Source: Myrmaecium sp. VS I D KN 1 (Eukaryota; Ascomycota; Dothideomycetes; Valsariales; Valsariaceae). Taken from it: a DNA stretch of 64,000 nucleotides. The notes below the pieces were generated by a model. It was not told the DNA's origin. It ran no database searches and saw only the letters and a program-made list of their open reading frames with translations. Location: positions 930,001 through 994,000 of the forward strand of contig JADQAV010000009.1 in the NCBI GenBank assembly GCA_019775845.1, written 5' to 3'. Below, one piece after another: positions 12,078 through 24,290 of the stretch. A program made the position numbers and the translations under genes. Numbering within the stretch: position 1 is the stretch's first letter; each line of letters starts with the position of its first letter.

Positions 12078-14467
12078 ATGCCGGCCCTTGGTAAGAAAAG
12101 AAATCTGTGGCTACGCCATCCCTCACATTTGATCATCTGAAGCTAATCCTCCCGCAGCAGCCGCCGCTGCCATCAGTGGGACCGCTGCCGCGGCCGCCTA
12201 CTTGGACGCCAAGTTCCACCTCTCCAAGGACGTCCAGACCATCTATCGGAATTGGCAGGTTACCAAGGATATCATTCATGCCGGTGAGTGGTAAGAGCTA
12301 GTCGAGACGTTCATTTTTTCACCATCTTTTCGTCTCATGTCTCCCTTTTTCCCGCCCCTGTTCAGTTCAGCGGCGTGATATGGTCGATCAAACCAAACAA
12401 GAAAAGGAAAAAAGAAACAATAATAATCATCGTCATGTCCATCCACCATCCGCTTCTTCCACAGCCAAAAACGACCGATTCAGCCTCTTCGACGAGTTCG
12501 CCATACAAGTCGAGCGCCAGCCCCCAGACGCGCCCTGCCTCTGGTCGCGCGCAGGCTGCTACACCTGGCGAGACACGCTGGCACATGCGTGCCGGTACGG
12601 GCACTTCCTGCTGGGCACCTGCGGCGTGCGGCCAGGCGAGCTGGTCGCCGTCTACCAACCGAACGGGCCCGAGTTCGTGTTCAGCCTGCTGGGCTGCTGG
12701 GCCGTCGGCTGCGCGCCCGCGCTCGTCAACTACCACCTCCTCGGCGACGGGCTGGTGCACTGCTTGCGGCTGGCTGGGGCGAAGGCCCTGCTTGTGGATG
12801 CGGACGAGGAGTGTCGGCAGCGTGTGGAGGAAAGCCGGGCGCGCATCGAGGATGAGCTGGGTATCCGTATTGTGGTGCTGGATGAGGGCGTGAGGGAGCA
12901 GTTGGACGCGTTGCCGGCGGAGAAGCCGGACCGGCGATATAGGCAGGGCATGAAGGGGACGTTCCCGATGTGCCTGCTGTATACAAGGTAGGGGGTAGGG
13001 GAATGATCAATCGCCGACGGACGCTCCCTTCCACCCTCCAGCCACGATTTGCTAACGCCATCCGTCGGCATCCGACCCTCTCAGCGGCTCCACCGGCCTC
13101 CCCAAAGCCTGTCCGTTCCCGGTCCATCGGGCGTTCGGGCTCAGGCGGAATCGGCCCGCGGCCCTCGGCATCCGCCCCGGCCCGCACGGCGACCGGTGGT
13201 ACAACTGCATGCCGCTCTACCACGGCACCGGCTGCACGGTCGCGGTGACCTGCCTCCTCACCGGCATCACCCTCTGCATCGGCCGGCGGTTCAGCGCGTC
13301 GGGTTTCTGGGACGACGTCCGGGCCGCCGACGCCACCGCCATCGTCTACGTCGGGGAGACGGCCCGGTACCTGCTGGCGGCTCCGCCGAGCCCGAGGGAC
13401 CGCCAGCACCGCGTCCGCACCATGTTCGGCAACGGGCTGCGGCCGGATGTCTGGACGCGCTTTCAGGACCGCTTCGGCGTCACACAGGTCTGCGAGTTCT
13501 TCAACTCGACGGAGGGTGTCTTTGCCCTCATGAACATCTGTCGAGGTAGGTGAACCATGCTCGCCGTATCTTAAGAGGGAGAGAGAGAAAGAGACAGACC
13601 ATAATGAGCAACACCAACCTAACCTAACCACACCAAGGGCCGTTCCTCACATCCGCCGTCGGCCACCACGGGGCCTTACTCCGCCTCCGCTTCCGCAACA
13701 CCTACGTGCCCGTCGCCATCGACCCCGAGACCGAGGAGATCTTCCGGGACCCCACCGACGGGTTCGCACGGCGGCAACCGTACTACGACGGGGGCGAGAT
13801 CCTCGTCGCGCTCCCGGACGCAGCCGCCTTCGTCGGCTACTGGCGCGACCCGGCCGCGACGGGGCGCAAGCTCGTCCGGAACGTCTTCCGACCCGGGGAC
13901 TGCTACTACCGCACCGGCGACGCCCTCCGCCGCGACCGCGACGGCCGCTGGTTCTTCCTCGACCGGCTCGGCGACTCCTTCCGCTGGAAGGGCGAGAACG
14001 TCAGCACGGCCGAGGTCGCCGCCTGCCTCGGCCGCCACCGGGCCGTCGCCGAGGCCATCGTGTACGGCGTCCGCGTGCCCGGCCACGACGGCCGCGCCGG
14101 CTGCGCCGCCCTTCACCTCGTCGCCGACCAGGCCCCGACCGCGGCGTTCTTCGAGGACCTCCTGCGGCACTGCCGCGCCCAACTCCCCCGCTACGCCGTC
14201 CCCGTCTTCCTCCGTCTCCTTCCCGCCGTCAACCCGCTGCATAACCACAAGCCGAACAAGGCGCCCCTCAAGCGCGACGGCATCGACCCCGCCTGCTGCC
14301 AGCCCGACCGCCTCCTCTGGTGGCCCGCCGCCCTTGGCCGCCGTGCGGGCGACGACGACGAGAAGACGGGCTACGTCGACTTCACGCACGCCGACTGGGA
14401 GGCCTTGCGCGTCGGCACTGAGGCCGCGACCGCGGGTGCAACGGCGGAGCTGCTGGCGAAGTTGTAG
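12078..14467 (+). CDS. Fat1-type very-long-chain acyl-CoA synthetase / fatty acid transporter
   Basis: An AMP-forming ligase of the FATP/VLACS family, which activates fatty acids with CoA and couples uptake to activation. Exons are 12078-12090, 12158-12283, a third ending at 12987, 13085-13545 and 13638-14467. The start of exon 3 is ambiguous. The 12465 acceptor gives DIIHAAKNDRFSLFDEF (650 residues total). The 12366 acceptor adds a 33-residue Asn/His/Lys-rich insert (683 residues). I favour 12465. The AMP motif YTSGSTGLPK spans the exon 3/4 joint, and exon 5 holds the family motif FFLDRLGDSFRWKGENVSTA. The first coding exon is only 13 nt and leads into an Ala-rich hydrophobic stretch. The C-terminus is ELLAKL, a PTS1-like signal suggesting peroxisomal targeting. 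The coding region is very GC rich. Confidence 0.88.
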
Positions 14468-14722
14468 GGAGGCAGGGAGGGAGGGAGCGGGGGAACTGGT
14501 GGAGTGTGGAGGGGACAACCTTAGAATATCGCAGTGACCGAGGCTTGAGAGACGACATTACAAGGGCAATGTATATGATATTACTACAATAGTATAGTAT
14601 GTGCAAGCCAGGTTTCTTCTGCGAAGAAAGAGGAATAGTAGTAGAAGTGATAGCAGAATGAAGAGGAAGCATGAACGTGAATTTCACATCCCCCCTTCCT
14701 TCCGCTCTGGCGACAAAGGTAC

Positions 14723-17700
14723 TTACATCACCGTGCACTCGGCCTCGTGCTGTTTCTGATTGCTCCGGCTCAACCGCTCCCGGGACTTCTGCGCCTTCAC
14801 CCCACCTTTACGGAGCTCCTCCAGCCGCTCCTGCGCCTTGGGGAACTTGTACGCTGCATCGGAAGGAACCAGTCAGCCCAGCGACCGGCGCGCCACGGGA
14901 GGAACGCGCGCGCCGCGCCGTCATACTCGTACGCGAAGGGGTTGAACAGGGACTTACCAGCCGCGCGGCCGTACCACCGCTTCGCCTCCTCCAGCGAGCG
15001 CGGGCACCCGATCCCGATCTCGCAGAAATACCCCATCGCGAACATGGCCTTGGGCAGCGGCGGGTCGGCGCAGGCCGCCTTCCGCGCCCACAGGTAGGCC
15101 TCCGTGTCGCTCTGCTCCAGGATCCCCTGCGCCCCCGTCAGGTACCATCCGCTCAGCGCCAGTTCGGCCTGGTGCTCCTCCTGCGCCGCCGCGCGCGAGT
15201 ACCACGCGATCGAGTTGCGGGCGTCGATCGGGCAGCCCATGAGTCCGTATTCGAACGACTGACCCAGCCGGAACTGGGAGAACTTGTATCCCAACTCCGC
15301 CGCCTGTTTGAACAGGGAGAAGGCGTAAGCTTCATCCCGGATGATACGTTCCGCGTTGGGCGGGTCAAGATAGAGCAAGGCGAGTTCGTGTAGAGCATGC
15401 GGGTTCTCTTCGTCCGCACGTTCGGCGGCACGCTTGAGCCAGTTGATGGCCTCGCCAAGGTTGGGAGCCTGACCGAGCAGTCCCTTCAGGAGAATCATCC
15501 CCATCTTGTACATGGCGGCCGCGTCACCCAAGGCGGCGGCGCGCTTGTACCACTGCACCGCCTTGACCGGATCTTTCCGAGTCCCGCCACCATCTTCCGC
15601 GCCCATCTCACAACAGACCGCCGTTCTGTACGCGCTGGGGCCGTGTCCGAGTTTGGCGGCTGACTGGTACAGGTTGAAAGCTTCCTTGGTATCAACCTCA
15701 AGCCCAAGCAGGCCTTGCCCATAGCAGTCTGCCAGATAGAATTGAGCTTCCGGATAGTTTGCGCTGACAAGTTTCTTAACGATTTTGTGTGCCTCGAAGA
15801 TGTAATTTTCGCGGTTCTTGGCACGAGTTTTCTGATCCGCACGACCGCCTTCATCAACAAGGACAGTTGATGCTTCAACGAGACGCTTGGCGAGGCGCAA
15901 AGCTGTCTCGTGGTCGCGAGAGTTAGCCTTCACCTTGGCGCGCAGTCGATCCAGCTCCTCCCGAGTGACAGGTGTCTCTGAACGACGACGTTGAGAAAGA
16001 GTACGAGTACTCGATGGCGGCGACTGTATCGAACCACTTGCAGGTGATGCGTCGGAAGTGTATTGACGGACTGGAGGTGGCTTGCTTGGTTGAGAAGGAC
16101 CCTCCATTAAGCCTGGCCTAACAGGAACCGCGTGGCGCGGCAGAGCCCGAGTTTGGGGGGCCATTGGGCCTCCATCACCGTTTAGACGCGTCCCCGGAGG
16201 CGGGTAGCCTTGGGGCTGGCGTGCGGGATTTGGGTATTGATAGCCCGTGGGAAAATTGTCCGGGCCTGAACTTGGGCTCTGGTTGGGTATTCGATCTGGA
16301 TGCTGAGAGCGATAGCTTTGAGGGGGCGCATTTGGGTGATGTGCACGGTTGTAATTGGGACCGTAGCCTGGTTCAGGCGGATACTGTCGGTTATCAGCCC
16401 ATTGTGTTTGATCGAAACCATTGTTTCCAGCCATGGTTCCAGATACTGCTCCGTAACCACCAGCACCTTGCTGAACAGGAGTACCACCATGTCGGGAAAA
16501 GTCTGGCTGAGATGTCCCCCCGGAGCCTGGAGCAGGGCGATGATCAAGATGCTGCTGAACGGAGCCTTCCAGCTCCGGCATGTCCAGAAGCAAATGCTGC
16601 TCTAGAATATCACCACGACGATGCTGGCTTACGGCCGCTGGCTGGGCGTCAAAATTAGGCATTTCGGCCTCAATTTCAGCTTCCCTAGAGCTCACACCGT
16701 AGGCACTTGAAGGATCCGAAGGATGCGTGGCCTCATCAAGGTACTCGTCGTAGAGGTCTTCCAAGCTGTTATTATGATTCCAGGATGCATCTATCCGAGT
16801 ACCGGTTTCTGCGCCATTCGCGGTAGATGGCCTGGATGCACGTATGAAGTTGGAAGAATCCGAGCCATAATAGCCAACCGCTTGGCCAGGTTCATCCCAC
16901 CTAACACCTTGCTCAACAGCACCAGGCGCCTGATGGGGCATGGTCATTGCCCGCTGAACGTGGCCAAAGGCCGGGCCCTCCGGTCTAGGACGGCGGTCTA
17001 CCTGCTGGGGATGTGCGGATTTCGACCGCATTGGTTCTCGAGGCTGTCCAGGGCTATACGTATCTTGGGGCGCGCCCCGATTATAACCCTGAGGGCCACG
17101 GCCCGGGTGGCTTTGCTCAAATGGGGTATTCTGGTTACCTGCAGAGGCTGGGGGCCGAGGACGGGCATTTGATCGCGACCCGTCTTGAATACTCATTCCA
17201 GCCATCGCTTTTTCGATGGGCTGCTCGTGCGGTGGCCTGCCCCTGCCAGGAGAGAATACAGGAAAAGGATTATCCTGCGCCGAAGCAGTCTGAGACTCAG
17301 GATGCGGCATTCGTTCCGTCACTGGAGCTGAATCAGTTCGGTACTTCCTCTGATTGGTGTTCAGACGCAGTTACCGTGTCTTCGTGGTGGTGGCGGACCT
17401 CGACCACGGAAACCACCGCGCTGAGCCGGATGGGGCCTACGGCTCCCTGCAGCATTATCTGTATAGCCACCCTGGCGATTGAACTCTGACTGAGGAGGGG
17501 CCATGGCGGATGGGCCGTTGGTACGCTGATCGTGGGGGCGTCGTCCCGCTGAACCAACCCCATAGTGCCCATTACCCTGCCCACCTTGTCCCATACCATG
17601 CTGCTGGTGTCTGGGATACATCTCACCCATGCGATCCTCTCCATTTCCATACCCACGTTGCGGTGCGCGAGCGTTATTAGAAGGGCCTGCGCCCATATAT

Positions 17701-17930
17701 GCGCCACCGCGGGAAGGGCCGTTACCTGCATGTTGTCTGCGATTTTCTCCGTGTGGATGATAGTCGTGAGCATTGGGGTCGCCGTATCCGTCATGATAAT
17801 TCCGTGCCCCAGTCATTCCCCCGTACTCCTTTCCAGTGAAGTCGTTGTAGTCTGCTTGCCGCATAGCAGGATTGCGAGGATCCGAGTAATAGTCCCCGGA
17901 ATCCACAGGATACTGCTCGTAGTTCGCCAT
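14723..17930 (-). CDS. SKT5/CHS4: Chitin synthase activator, SKT5/Chs4 family, Sel1 repeats
   Basis: The yeast orthologue activates chitin synthase III and tethers it at the bud neck. Three exons (17930-17375, 17327-14958, 14853-14723) encode 1018 residues. The N-terminal two thirds is disordered and rich in Gly, Pro, Gln and Tyr. Residues from about 715 to 985 carry a run of Sel1 repeats (AFNLYQSAAKLGHG, AVQWYKRAAALGDA, AINWLKRAAERAD, AFSLFKQAAELGYK, SIAWYSRAAAQEEH). The last 44-codon exon ends in a basic helix and CTVM, a CaaX prenylation box like that of yeast Skt5, which supports this member over other Sel1 proteins. The TAA stop lies inside a perfect GTAAGT donor-like hexamer. The gene ends 255 bp from the convergent Fat1-like gene. 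Confidence 0.9.
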
Positions 17931-19000
17931 CTGAATATTATATAGGCGGCAAATGATGCGCCAGAAATTGTGTGTACCAGGCCGGTCTTAGCTGTCCAGT
18001 TTAGGGTAAGGTCATCCAGACAGCAACGAATTTAACGTATAGAGCAGACTCCTGAGAACTGCGCGTTCGAACCAGTCGCGCCAGGCTGAATATAGGTGAA
18101 GCGCACGGTGATATTATGCACACAAGCGAGCTATACAATCGACGAAGGAAGAATGGGACACAGCTGGTCCTGAGGGACTGATTGACAGGAATCCGACGCG
18201 GGTTAAGGAACGTTTTAAAAGTGAAAAGGTCGTGTGCGACGAGCGAAGTCGTAAAGTCGGATGCGGTAGTCTCGCCGGGAGATGAACACGTCAGGCCTCT
18301 GCCACAGTATTCCGTAGGCTACCCAACGTTTGGAGGAGTTGGCCCGGATCTTCGACACTCGCCAGTGACGCTTGCAAACCCACTTCGTGGAGGTATGGAG
18401 AATGCGATTTAGCGATGCTACGGGCGACGGAAGGTGACAAGGTTAACGAGTGGCAGGCATGCGCACAGCGCGGGTGGAAGGAAACGGCCGGCCTTGAAAG
18501 TATTGTTGCAGGGCGTAGAGAAAGAAGAATCCTAAGGAACTAGTAGAGAACGGAAGGGAGAGGTTGCCGCCGCGAGAGAACGTGAAGGGGACGACTTTGA
18601 AGAAGCGTGTTTCAGCAGTGGTGCGCCAGTATTGTACTCATTACCGTACGCGTGCCGGTATTGGTACGGCACTAGTAGAAGGGTCGTAACGAATTAATCC
18701 GGAGCATTAGAGAGTGTTCCTTGTGCCTGTACTCGTTGCCTTGGTGCCTGATGGACCCTGAAAGTTTCCAGCCATCCATAACTCACGGGAAATAATCAAG
18801 GCGAAGTAGAACTGCTGCATCTGACCCTCACGTCTGGCCATGCCAATATCGCAGTTCGCGCAATTCAGTCTTGAACAAAGAGGTTTTGCCTGCTCATTCC
18901 CCTTCTTCTATCAGTACCCGAATTAGGCTTCTCAAATTTGCGTTCTTCCCTATACGCCTTTCGCATATCACCGAACATTTTGACTTCGACTCTTGCCACA
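17931..19000. promoter_or_regulatory. Divergent spacer between Chs4 and CBP4
   Basis: This 1.07-kb gap should hold both promoters. I see no credible coding frame, RNA gene or repeat in it. Confidence 0.5.
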
Positions 19001-19559
19001 ATGAGCAATAGAGCAGTTCTCTGGTTCAAGATGCTCGGAGCGTACGTTTCCGCTTCTCGGTTTGTCAATACTTTCTGGTACTGATCTGACTTCGACGCAG
19101 GGGCGCTGCCATGTGCATTGGAGGTCCTGCTCTGGTTTACTATATCAGCCCTACCGAGGAAGAGTTGTTCCAGGTAAGAGAATGTTAACCAATCCGAAAC
19201 CTCGAACTGGGTGAGCCGCGTCTAAAGATGTGTTGTGCAGAAATACAACCCGGAACTCCAGAAGAGGTCACTGGAAAGCAGACTTGAGAGGCAGCAAGAT
19301 TTCGATGACTTTGTGAACCGACTAAAGAAATATTCAAAATCTGACAAGCCAAGTAAGTTACCTTACGGGGTCCGACGTCCTTTGTGCCAGAGAGTGATCT
19401 CCTAACGCTTCGTTATTACGGATAGTCTGGGCTGTAATCGCTGAAGAGGAAGAAAAGGCAAGGGAGCAAAAACGCTTAGATAAGCTTACAGAGCAACAGA
19501 AGCTTGCGGAACAGATTGAGCAGCGCCGAAAAGAGATTCTAGAGAGCTCTAATAAATAG
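19001..19559 (+). CDS. CBP4: CBP4, assembly factor of mitochondrial cytochrome bc1 complex
   Basis: Cbp4 works with Cbp3-Cbp6 to stabilise newly made cytochrome b in the mitochondrial inner membrane during complex III assembly. Four exons (19001-19041, 19101-19173, 19241-19352, 19426-19559) encode 119 residues in frame. An N-terminal membrane segment is followed by the family core [18 protein letters not shown], then [30 protein letters not shown], and a charged coiled-coil tail ([14 protein letters not shown]...[10 protein letters not shown]). Size and order match fungal Cbp4. The first coding exon is 41 nt. The gene is followed after 415 bp by XPF on the same strand. Confidence 0.93.
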
Positions 19560-19974
19560 GTAGTAGGACTTGATGTTTCTGAGTTTCTGTACTATAAATA
19601 TGTGTATTAGTATCAATAGCCGTTTTTTTACTGGAGGCATTGATAGTGCTGATAAAGACTGATCGATGACGTCCTTGTTTCTGTTGAAGGATGTTCATAG
19701 ATCCAAATAATCTGCGTAAGCAATCAGGAAAAAAGATTGAATTTTCTGTTGATATCATTGAGCGATCATCAACACTGCAGGGAAGGCAAATATATAGTCC
19801 ATATCTTACTTACATGATTGGCCATTTCCATTGCCATTTCCCTTGAGGTACTCAAAGGTATTGAACGGCTTTGAAGCTCTTGGCATTACCACTTCCATCT
19901 CGTTTGGTACATCAAACTCGACCTGATTGAATGCCTAAATTAGTAGTTCAGATGCACACTTACTGCCTTGCCAG
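19560..19974. other. Intergenic between CBP4 and XPF
   Basis: This is a 415-bp, rather AT-rich spacer between tandem plus-strand genes. It should hold the CBP4 3' UTR and the XPF promoter. I see nothing else in it. Confidence 0.5.
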
Positions 19975-22843
19975 ATGTCCAACCATGAGGAAAATCCCGT
20001 GAAACTGTCACTGCCTTTGGTATCGCACCCACTCTTATATACAGGACGGAGCTGACTATCTGGATTAGCCATACCTCCAAGACATCTTTCGCGAGCTGCG
20101 CGAGGAAGATGAACTCGTCGTGCTTGCTCGCGGCCTAGGCCTGCTCCGCCTCGTCACGAATCTCCTTCACTCCTACGATGCTGCAGGGAACAATCTGGTA
20201 GTTGTGGTGGGCGCCGAAGAGAAGGAGAATGGCTGGATTGGCGAGTCATTGGCTGAGCATGCTGCCATCAGCATGTCCGCCAAATGTAGAGGCCTGACCG
20301 TGGTCAACACAGATGGGATGACCGTGGGCGCGAGAGAGAAGTTGTACGCAAGAGGAGGCATTTACAGCATTACCTCGCGCATCTTGATCGTCGATTTCCT
20401 CTCTGGTCTCTTGGATCCTGCATCCGTCACGGGCCTGGTCGTTCTCCACGCTGATCGCGTGGTCGCAACTTCACTAGAAGCTTTCATTCTCCGCATCTAC
20501 AGGCAAAAGAATAAGACTGGTTTCCTGAAGGCATTTTCCGATAACCCCGAGCCCTTCTCGGTAGGATTCAACCCGCTTGCGACCATGATGAGGAATCTAT
20601 TTTTGACCAAGCCGGCTTTATATCCGAGGTTCCATATAACTGTGGCTAAGTCTCTTGAAGGTCGTCGAAAAGCAGAGGTCATAGAGCTGGAAGTGCCTAT
20701 GACCGAAGCGATGCGGACAATACAAAATGCGGTACTTGAATGCGTTGAGAGCAGCATCGGCGAGCTCAAGAAGAGCAATAGTGGATTGGACGTAGAGGAG
20801 TGGACGTTGGACAGCGCTCTCCACAAGAATTTTGATATGATGATACGTCGGCAATTAGACCCGGTATGGCACAGGACAAGCTTCAGGACAAGGCAAATAG
20901 TACGGGATCTGTCGCTTCTGAGAAACATACTTCACGCCCTTCTGACGTACGATGCGGTAAATTTCAACAAGTACTTGGACACCGTCCTGGCCGCGTCTTC
21001 GCCGCCTCCCGGATCTACCAGGCAAAACCAATCTCCTTGGCTTTTCTTAGACGCTGCCCATACTCTGTTTGAGACTGCCAAGCGTCGAGTATACACCGGC
21101 AAAATTACAAATGCGGATCTTAGGACTAATTCCAATGCTGTACCGGACTCCCTTACACCCGTTCTCGAAGAACTGCCAAAATGGGCTTTGCTTGCTGAAG
21201 TCCTCGAGGAAGTCGAACGTGACGTCTACTTCAACCCTCAAACGGACGACTCTAGCGGTGCTATACTCATCATGTGTGGTGATCAGAACACCTGCGGACA
21301 GATCCGCGAGTACTTACAGACAATGCACGTGAGGCCAAACAAGACGTCACAGGAAGACGAGGATGATGCGTCGGAAGGTCCTTCTGCCGACTTCATGATG
21401 CGTCGGAAGCTTCGGACTTATCTGAACTGGAAAAGAGACTTCGCCCGTGTTAGCGCAGCCCTGTTCTCCGAAAACCAGAAACAAATAAATGGAAGTACAG
21501 AACATCGTGGGCAACAGGGGGCCAAAGGCCGTCCGCCTCCCAACAAACGGCGCAGGATTCGCGGCGGAGCAGCGAGTGCATCTGGACCTTCTCGGTCAGC
21601 AAGCGGAGGCCTCCACAACCCCGTCGGCGATCGTGACACGCACATCGCAAGTCTGCTTGCCGAACTACAACCCACGGAAGTCGAGGCTATGCAGAAGGCC
21701 GAGATTGGGGCAGACTTACTAGAGGACGTTGAGGATCACTTTGAACTCTATGAGATGAAGGACATCGTAGTCGTGCATCCATACGAAGGTGACATGGACG
21801 AGCACGTGTTGGAGGAAATCAAGCCACGGTACATCATCATGTACGAGCCGGATGCGGCTTTCATCCGACGGGTGGAAGTCTACCGTAGCTCACACACGGA
21901 TCGCAACGTCCGCGTGTACTTCATGTATTACGGCGGATCGGTCGAGGAACAACGATATCTGAGCGTCGTCCGTCGGGAAAAGGATGCGTTCACCAGACTG
22001 ATCCGCGAACGAGGTAACATGGCCATCACCATCAACGACGCCAAGCTCGATCCGCAAGAATCCTTCTTGCGGACGCTCAATACGCGCATCGCTGGTGGAG
22101 GTCGCCTAACAGCTACGGCCCAGCCACCTCGAGTCGTCGTCGACGTCCGCGAGTTTCGTTCGTCCTTGCCTTCGCTCCTTCACGGCCGCAATATGGTCAT
22201 AATCCCGTGCATGCTGACGGTTGGCGACTACGTCCTCACCCCTGAGATCTGCGTCGAGCGGAAATCGGTTCGAGATCTCATCTCATCCTTCGCCAACGGG
22301 CGCCTGTACAGCCAGGTCGAGTCCATGTTCTTGTACTACAAGAGCCCCATGCTCCTCATCGAGTTCGACGCGACCAAATCCTTCACGCTGGAGCCCTTCA
22401 GCGACGTGTCCAACACCGGGGGGCACGGCGGCGGGCTGTCCGGCATCTCCGGCGGCCAGGCCCCGGACCTGCAGACCAAGCTCGTCCTCCTCACGCTCGC
22501 CTTCCCCGACCTCCGCATCATCTGGTCCTCCTCGCCCTACCAGACCGCCGAGATCTTCGAGGACCTCAAGAAGATGCAGGACGAGCCCGACCCGGCCAAG
22601 GCGGTCCAGCTCGGCCTGCAGGAGGGCGAGTCCGCCGACGACGGCGTCTGGAGCCAGGTGCCGCAGGACATGCTCCGGGCCGTGCCGGGCGTGGACGGCG
22701 CGAACCTCGTCCAGCTGACGCTTGAGTTCGAGAACGTGTTGGCGATCGCGAACGCGGAGGAGGAGGATTTGGCCCGGGTGGTGGGGCGAGAATCGGCAAG
22801 GTCCATCCGAAGGTTTTTCGATCGGAACGTGTTCACCGACTGA
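19975..22843 (+). CDS. RAD1: XPF/Rad1 structure-specific endonuclease subunit
   Basis: XPF/Rad1 pairs with ERCC1/Rad10 and cuts 5' of bubbles and flaps in nucleotide excision repair, single-strand annealing and crosslink repair. Two exons (19975-20019, 20069-22843) give 939 residues. The 15-codon first exon MSNHEENPVKLSLPL joins PYLQDIFRELREEDEL through an intron with a GCTGAC branch site, restoring the conserved N-terminus of the helicase-like domain. The nuclease motif lies at about residues 732-750: VGDYVLTPEICVERKSVRDL (GD...ERKxxxD). A tandem helix-hairpin-helix region follows at about 880-935 (MLRAVPGVDGANLVQL...RSIRRFFDRNVF). The helicase-like half is degenerate, as in all XPF proteins. 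Identity is sure. Neurospora calls it mus-38. Confidence 0.97.
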
Positions 22844-23505
22844 GGATGTGAATTGGTAGAGGCTCCGAAGGAGGTTCCGTGTAGCAGCATGTTGGCCTTG
22901 CCGGTTCCCCTTCGGTTTCAGGATATAGGACGGTGCACTGTATTAGCAGATTGGTCTTTTGGGAAAAGGCATCTTCCTTATTTACGTCGCGACATGAATA
23001 TAGCAAGCTATAGCCCGCCTTGAGGATATATCCGTTGCCATTCCGTATTTCGTCAACTAAACGGAGCCCAAACAGCAGCGTAAATTGCGATCGCACCGGG
23101 AACGCGTAGCCTATGATGCAACGGCACGTAGAAGCAAGCTGATTGTATGAAATATAGCATTGTCGTGACTGAGGTTCTAATCCTTTTCCTTCATAATGCA
23201 AACTCTGTGCAATACCGGCCGTCCCTTTTTAAATAAAAGCAAACCAGCCCGGATCCAAAGGAAAGCATCAATCAGAAAATGTCAGCAACCGGCATGCCAT
23301 AGCAATGACCACTCCACACGCCTGGTAGGCCGTGCCGTGCCTGACTCTTGGCGTTACCCATGGTTCCCGTGACAAACAGGATAGGCCATAGGAAACTCTC
23401 TTCGGCAATCGTCTCGACCGTGGCAGGCACGTGTGTCCTCGGGAGCGCATTCCCTAGATGCGACTGATAGAGAAGCGCCCGGCGTTGAGGTTCATAAGAG
23501 AGGGA
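22844..23505. other. Convergent intergenic region between XPF and eIF1A
   Basis: Both flanking genes end here, so the 662 bp should be 3' UTRs and terminators. I see no coding signal. Confidence 0.5.
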
Positions 23506-24290
23506 TCAGATCTCGTCAACATCAATCTCCTTGCCGTGATCGCTCTCATCCTCGTCGCGGTCCTCGTCGAATTCGAAGCCGATGCCCTCGTCGCCTTGGT
23601 CCTCGTACGTGGAAGTCTCGTTGATCTTGGCGTTCTCCGGAAGCTCGCCCTGGTCGAAATCATCAGTTTAACTGCGACGAAGGACGCATGGGCGCACTGG
23701 TGGAGCATGGGATGTCGACAACGTCGAGAAATAAGTAGGATACTTACGTATGCTTTCAGGGAACGAGCTTCGTCCGCGGAGTACTAAAGGTGAGTGTGAG
23801 CAGACCAGCGTGCGATATTGAATAAAGGTAGCGAACCTTAAGGATGACGTCGCCCTTCTCGTCCTGGTAATCACGAAGGGAGAGCAAGATGATATCGCCG
23901 TTGTTGATCCAGACCTTCTTGCGGAGTTTGCCTGCACATGTTCAGTATGCGTTGCTTGGCCTCGGGCCTAGCTGCGCAAAGGGCGTCGCACCTCGGATAT
24001 GAGCCAGCCGGCGGGCGCCATCGAAACACTGAGCCTCCAGACGTCCGTTACCCAGCATCTTGATCACCTGCGCGTACTCCTGTCCCTCCTCCTTGAAGGT
24101 GAGTTCTCTCTTCTCGTTGTCATTCTCGTTCTTGCCCCTCCTTCGGTTCTTTCCTCCCTTTCCCTTGTTCTATTGGGCATCCTCGGTCAGCACAGTCCGT
24201 CTTTGTGACTTTCAAATGGTATAGGCGTCTGAAGACATGATATGTCTTGCGGCGAGTTGGGGCAGGCTAAGAAGCACGTACCTTCGGCAT
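23506..24290 (-). CDS. TIF11: Translation initiation factor eIF1A
   Basis: eIF1A binds the 40S A site and promotes scanning and start-codon choice. Five exons (24290-24282, 24169-23992, 23931-23837, 23783-23748, 23649-23506) encode 153 residues. The first exon is only nine coding bases (Met-Pro-Lys). The basic N-terminal tail [16 protein letters not shown] leads into the OB fold ([40 protein letters not shown]). The acidic C-terminal tail ends KEIDVDEI, near the DIDDI-type motif that contacts eIF5B in other eukaryotes. Length and every splice phase fit the family. The high intron density in a small, highly expressed gene is usual for filamentous fungi. Confidence 0.97.

Noticed and set aside
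12726-13631. 301-residue minus-strand frame
   Set aside because: It is antisense to the GC-rich Fat1-like exons and crosses their introns; composition is Ala/Gly/Arg/Pro with no family signal.
18061-18100. GGTTCGAAC-like stretch suggesting a tRNA T arm on the minus strand
   Set aside because: No matching T stem, anticodon arm or acceptor stem could be built around it.
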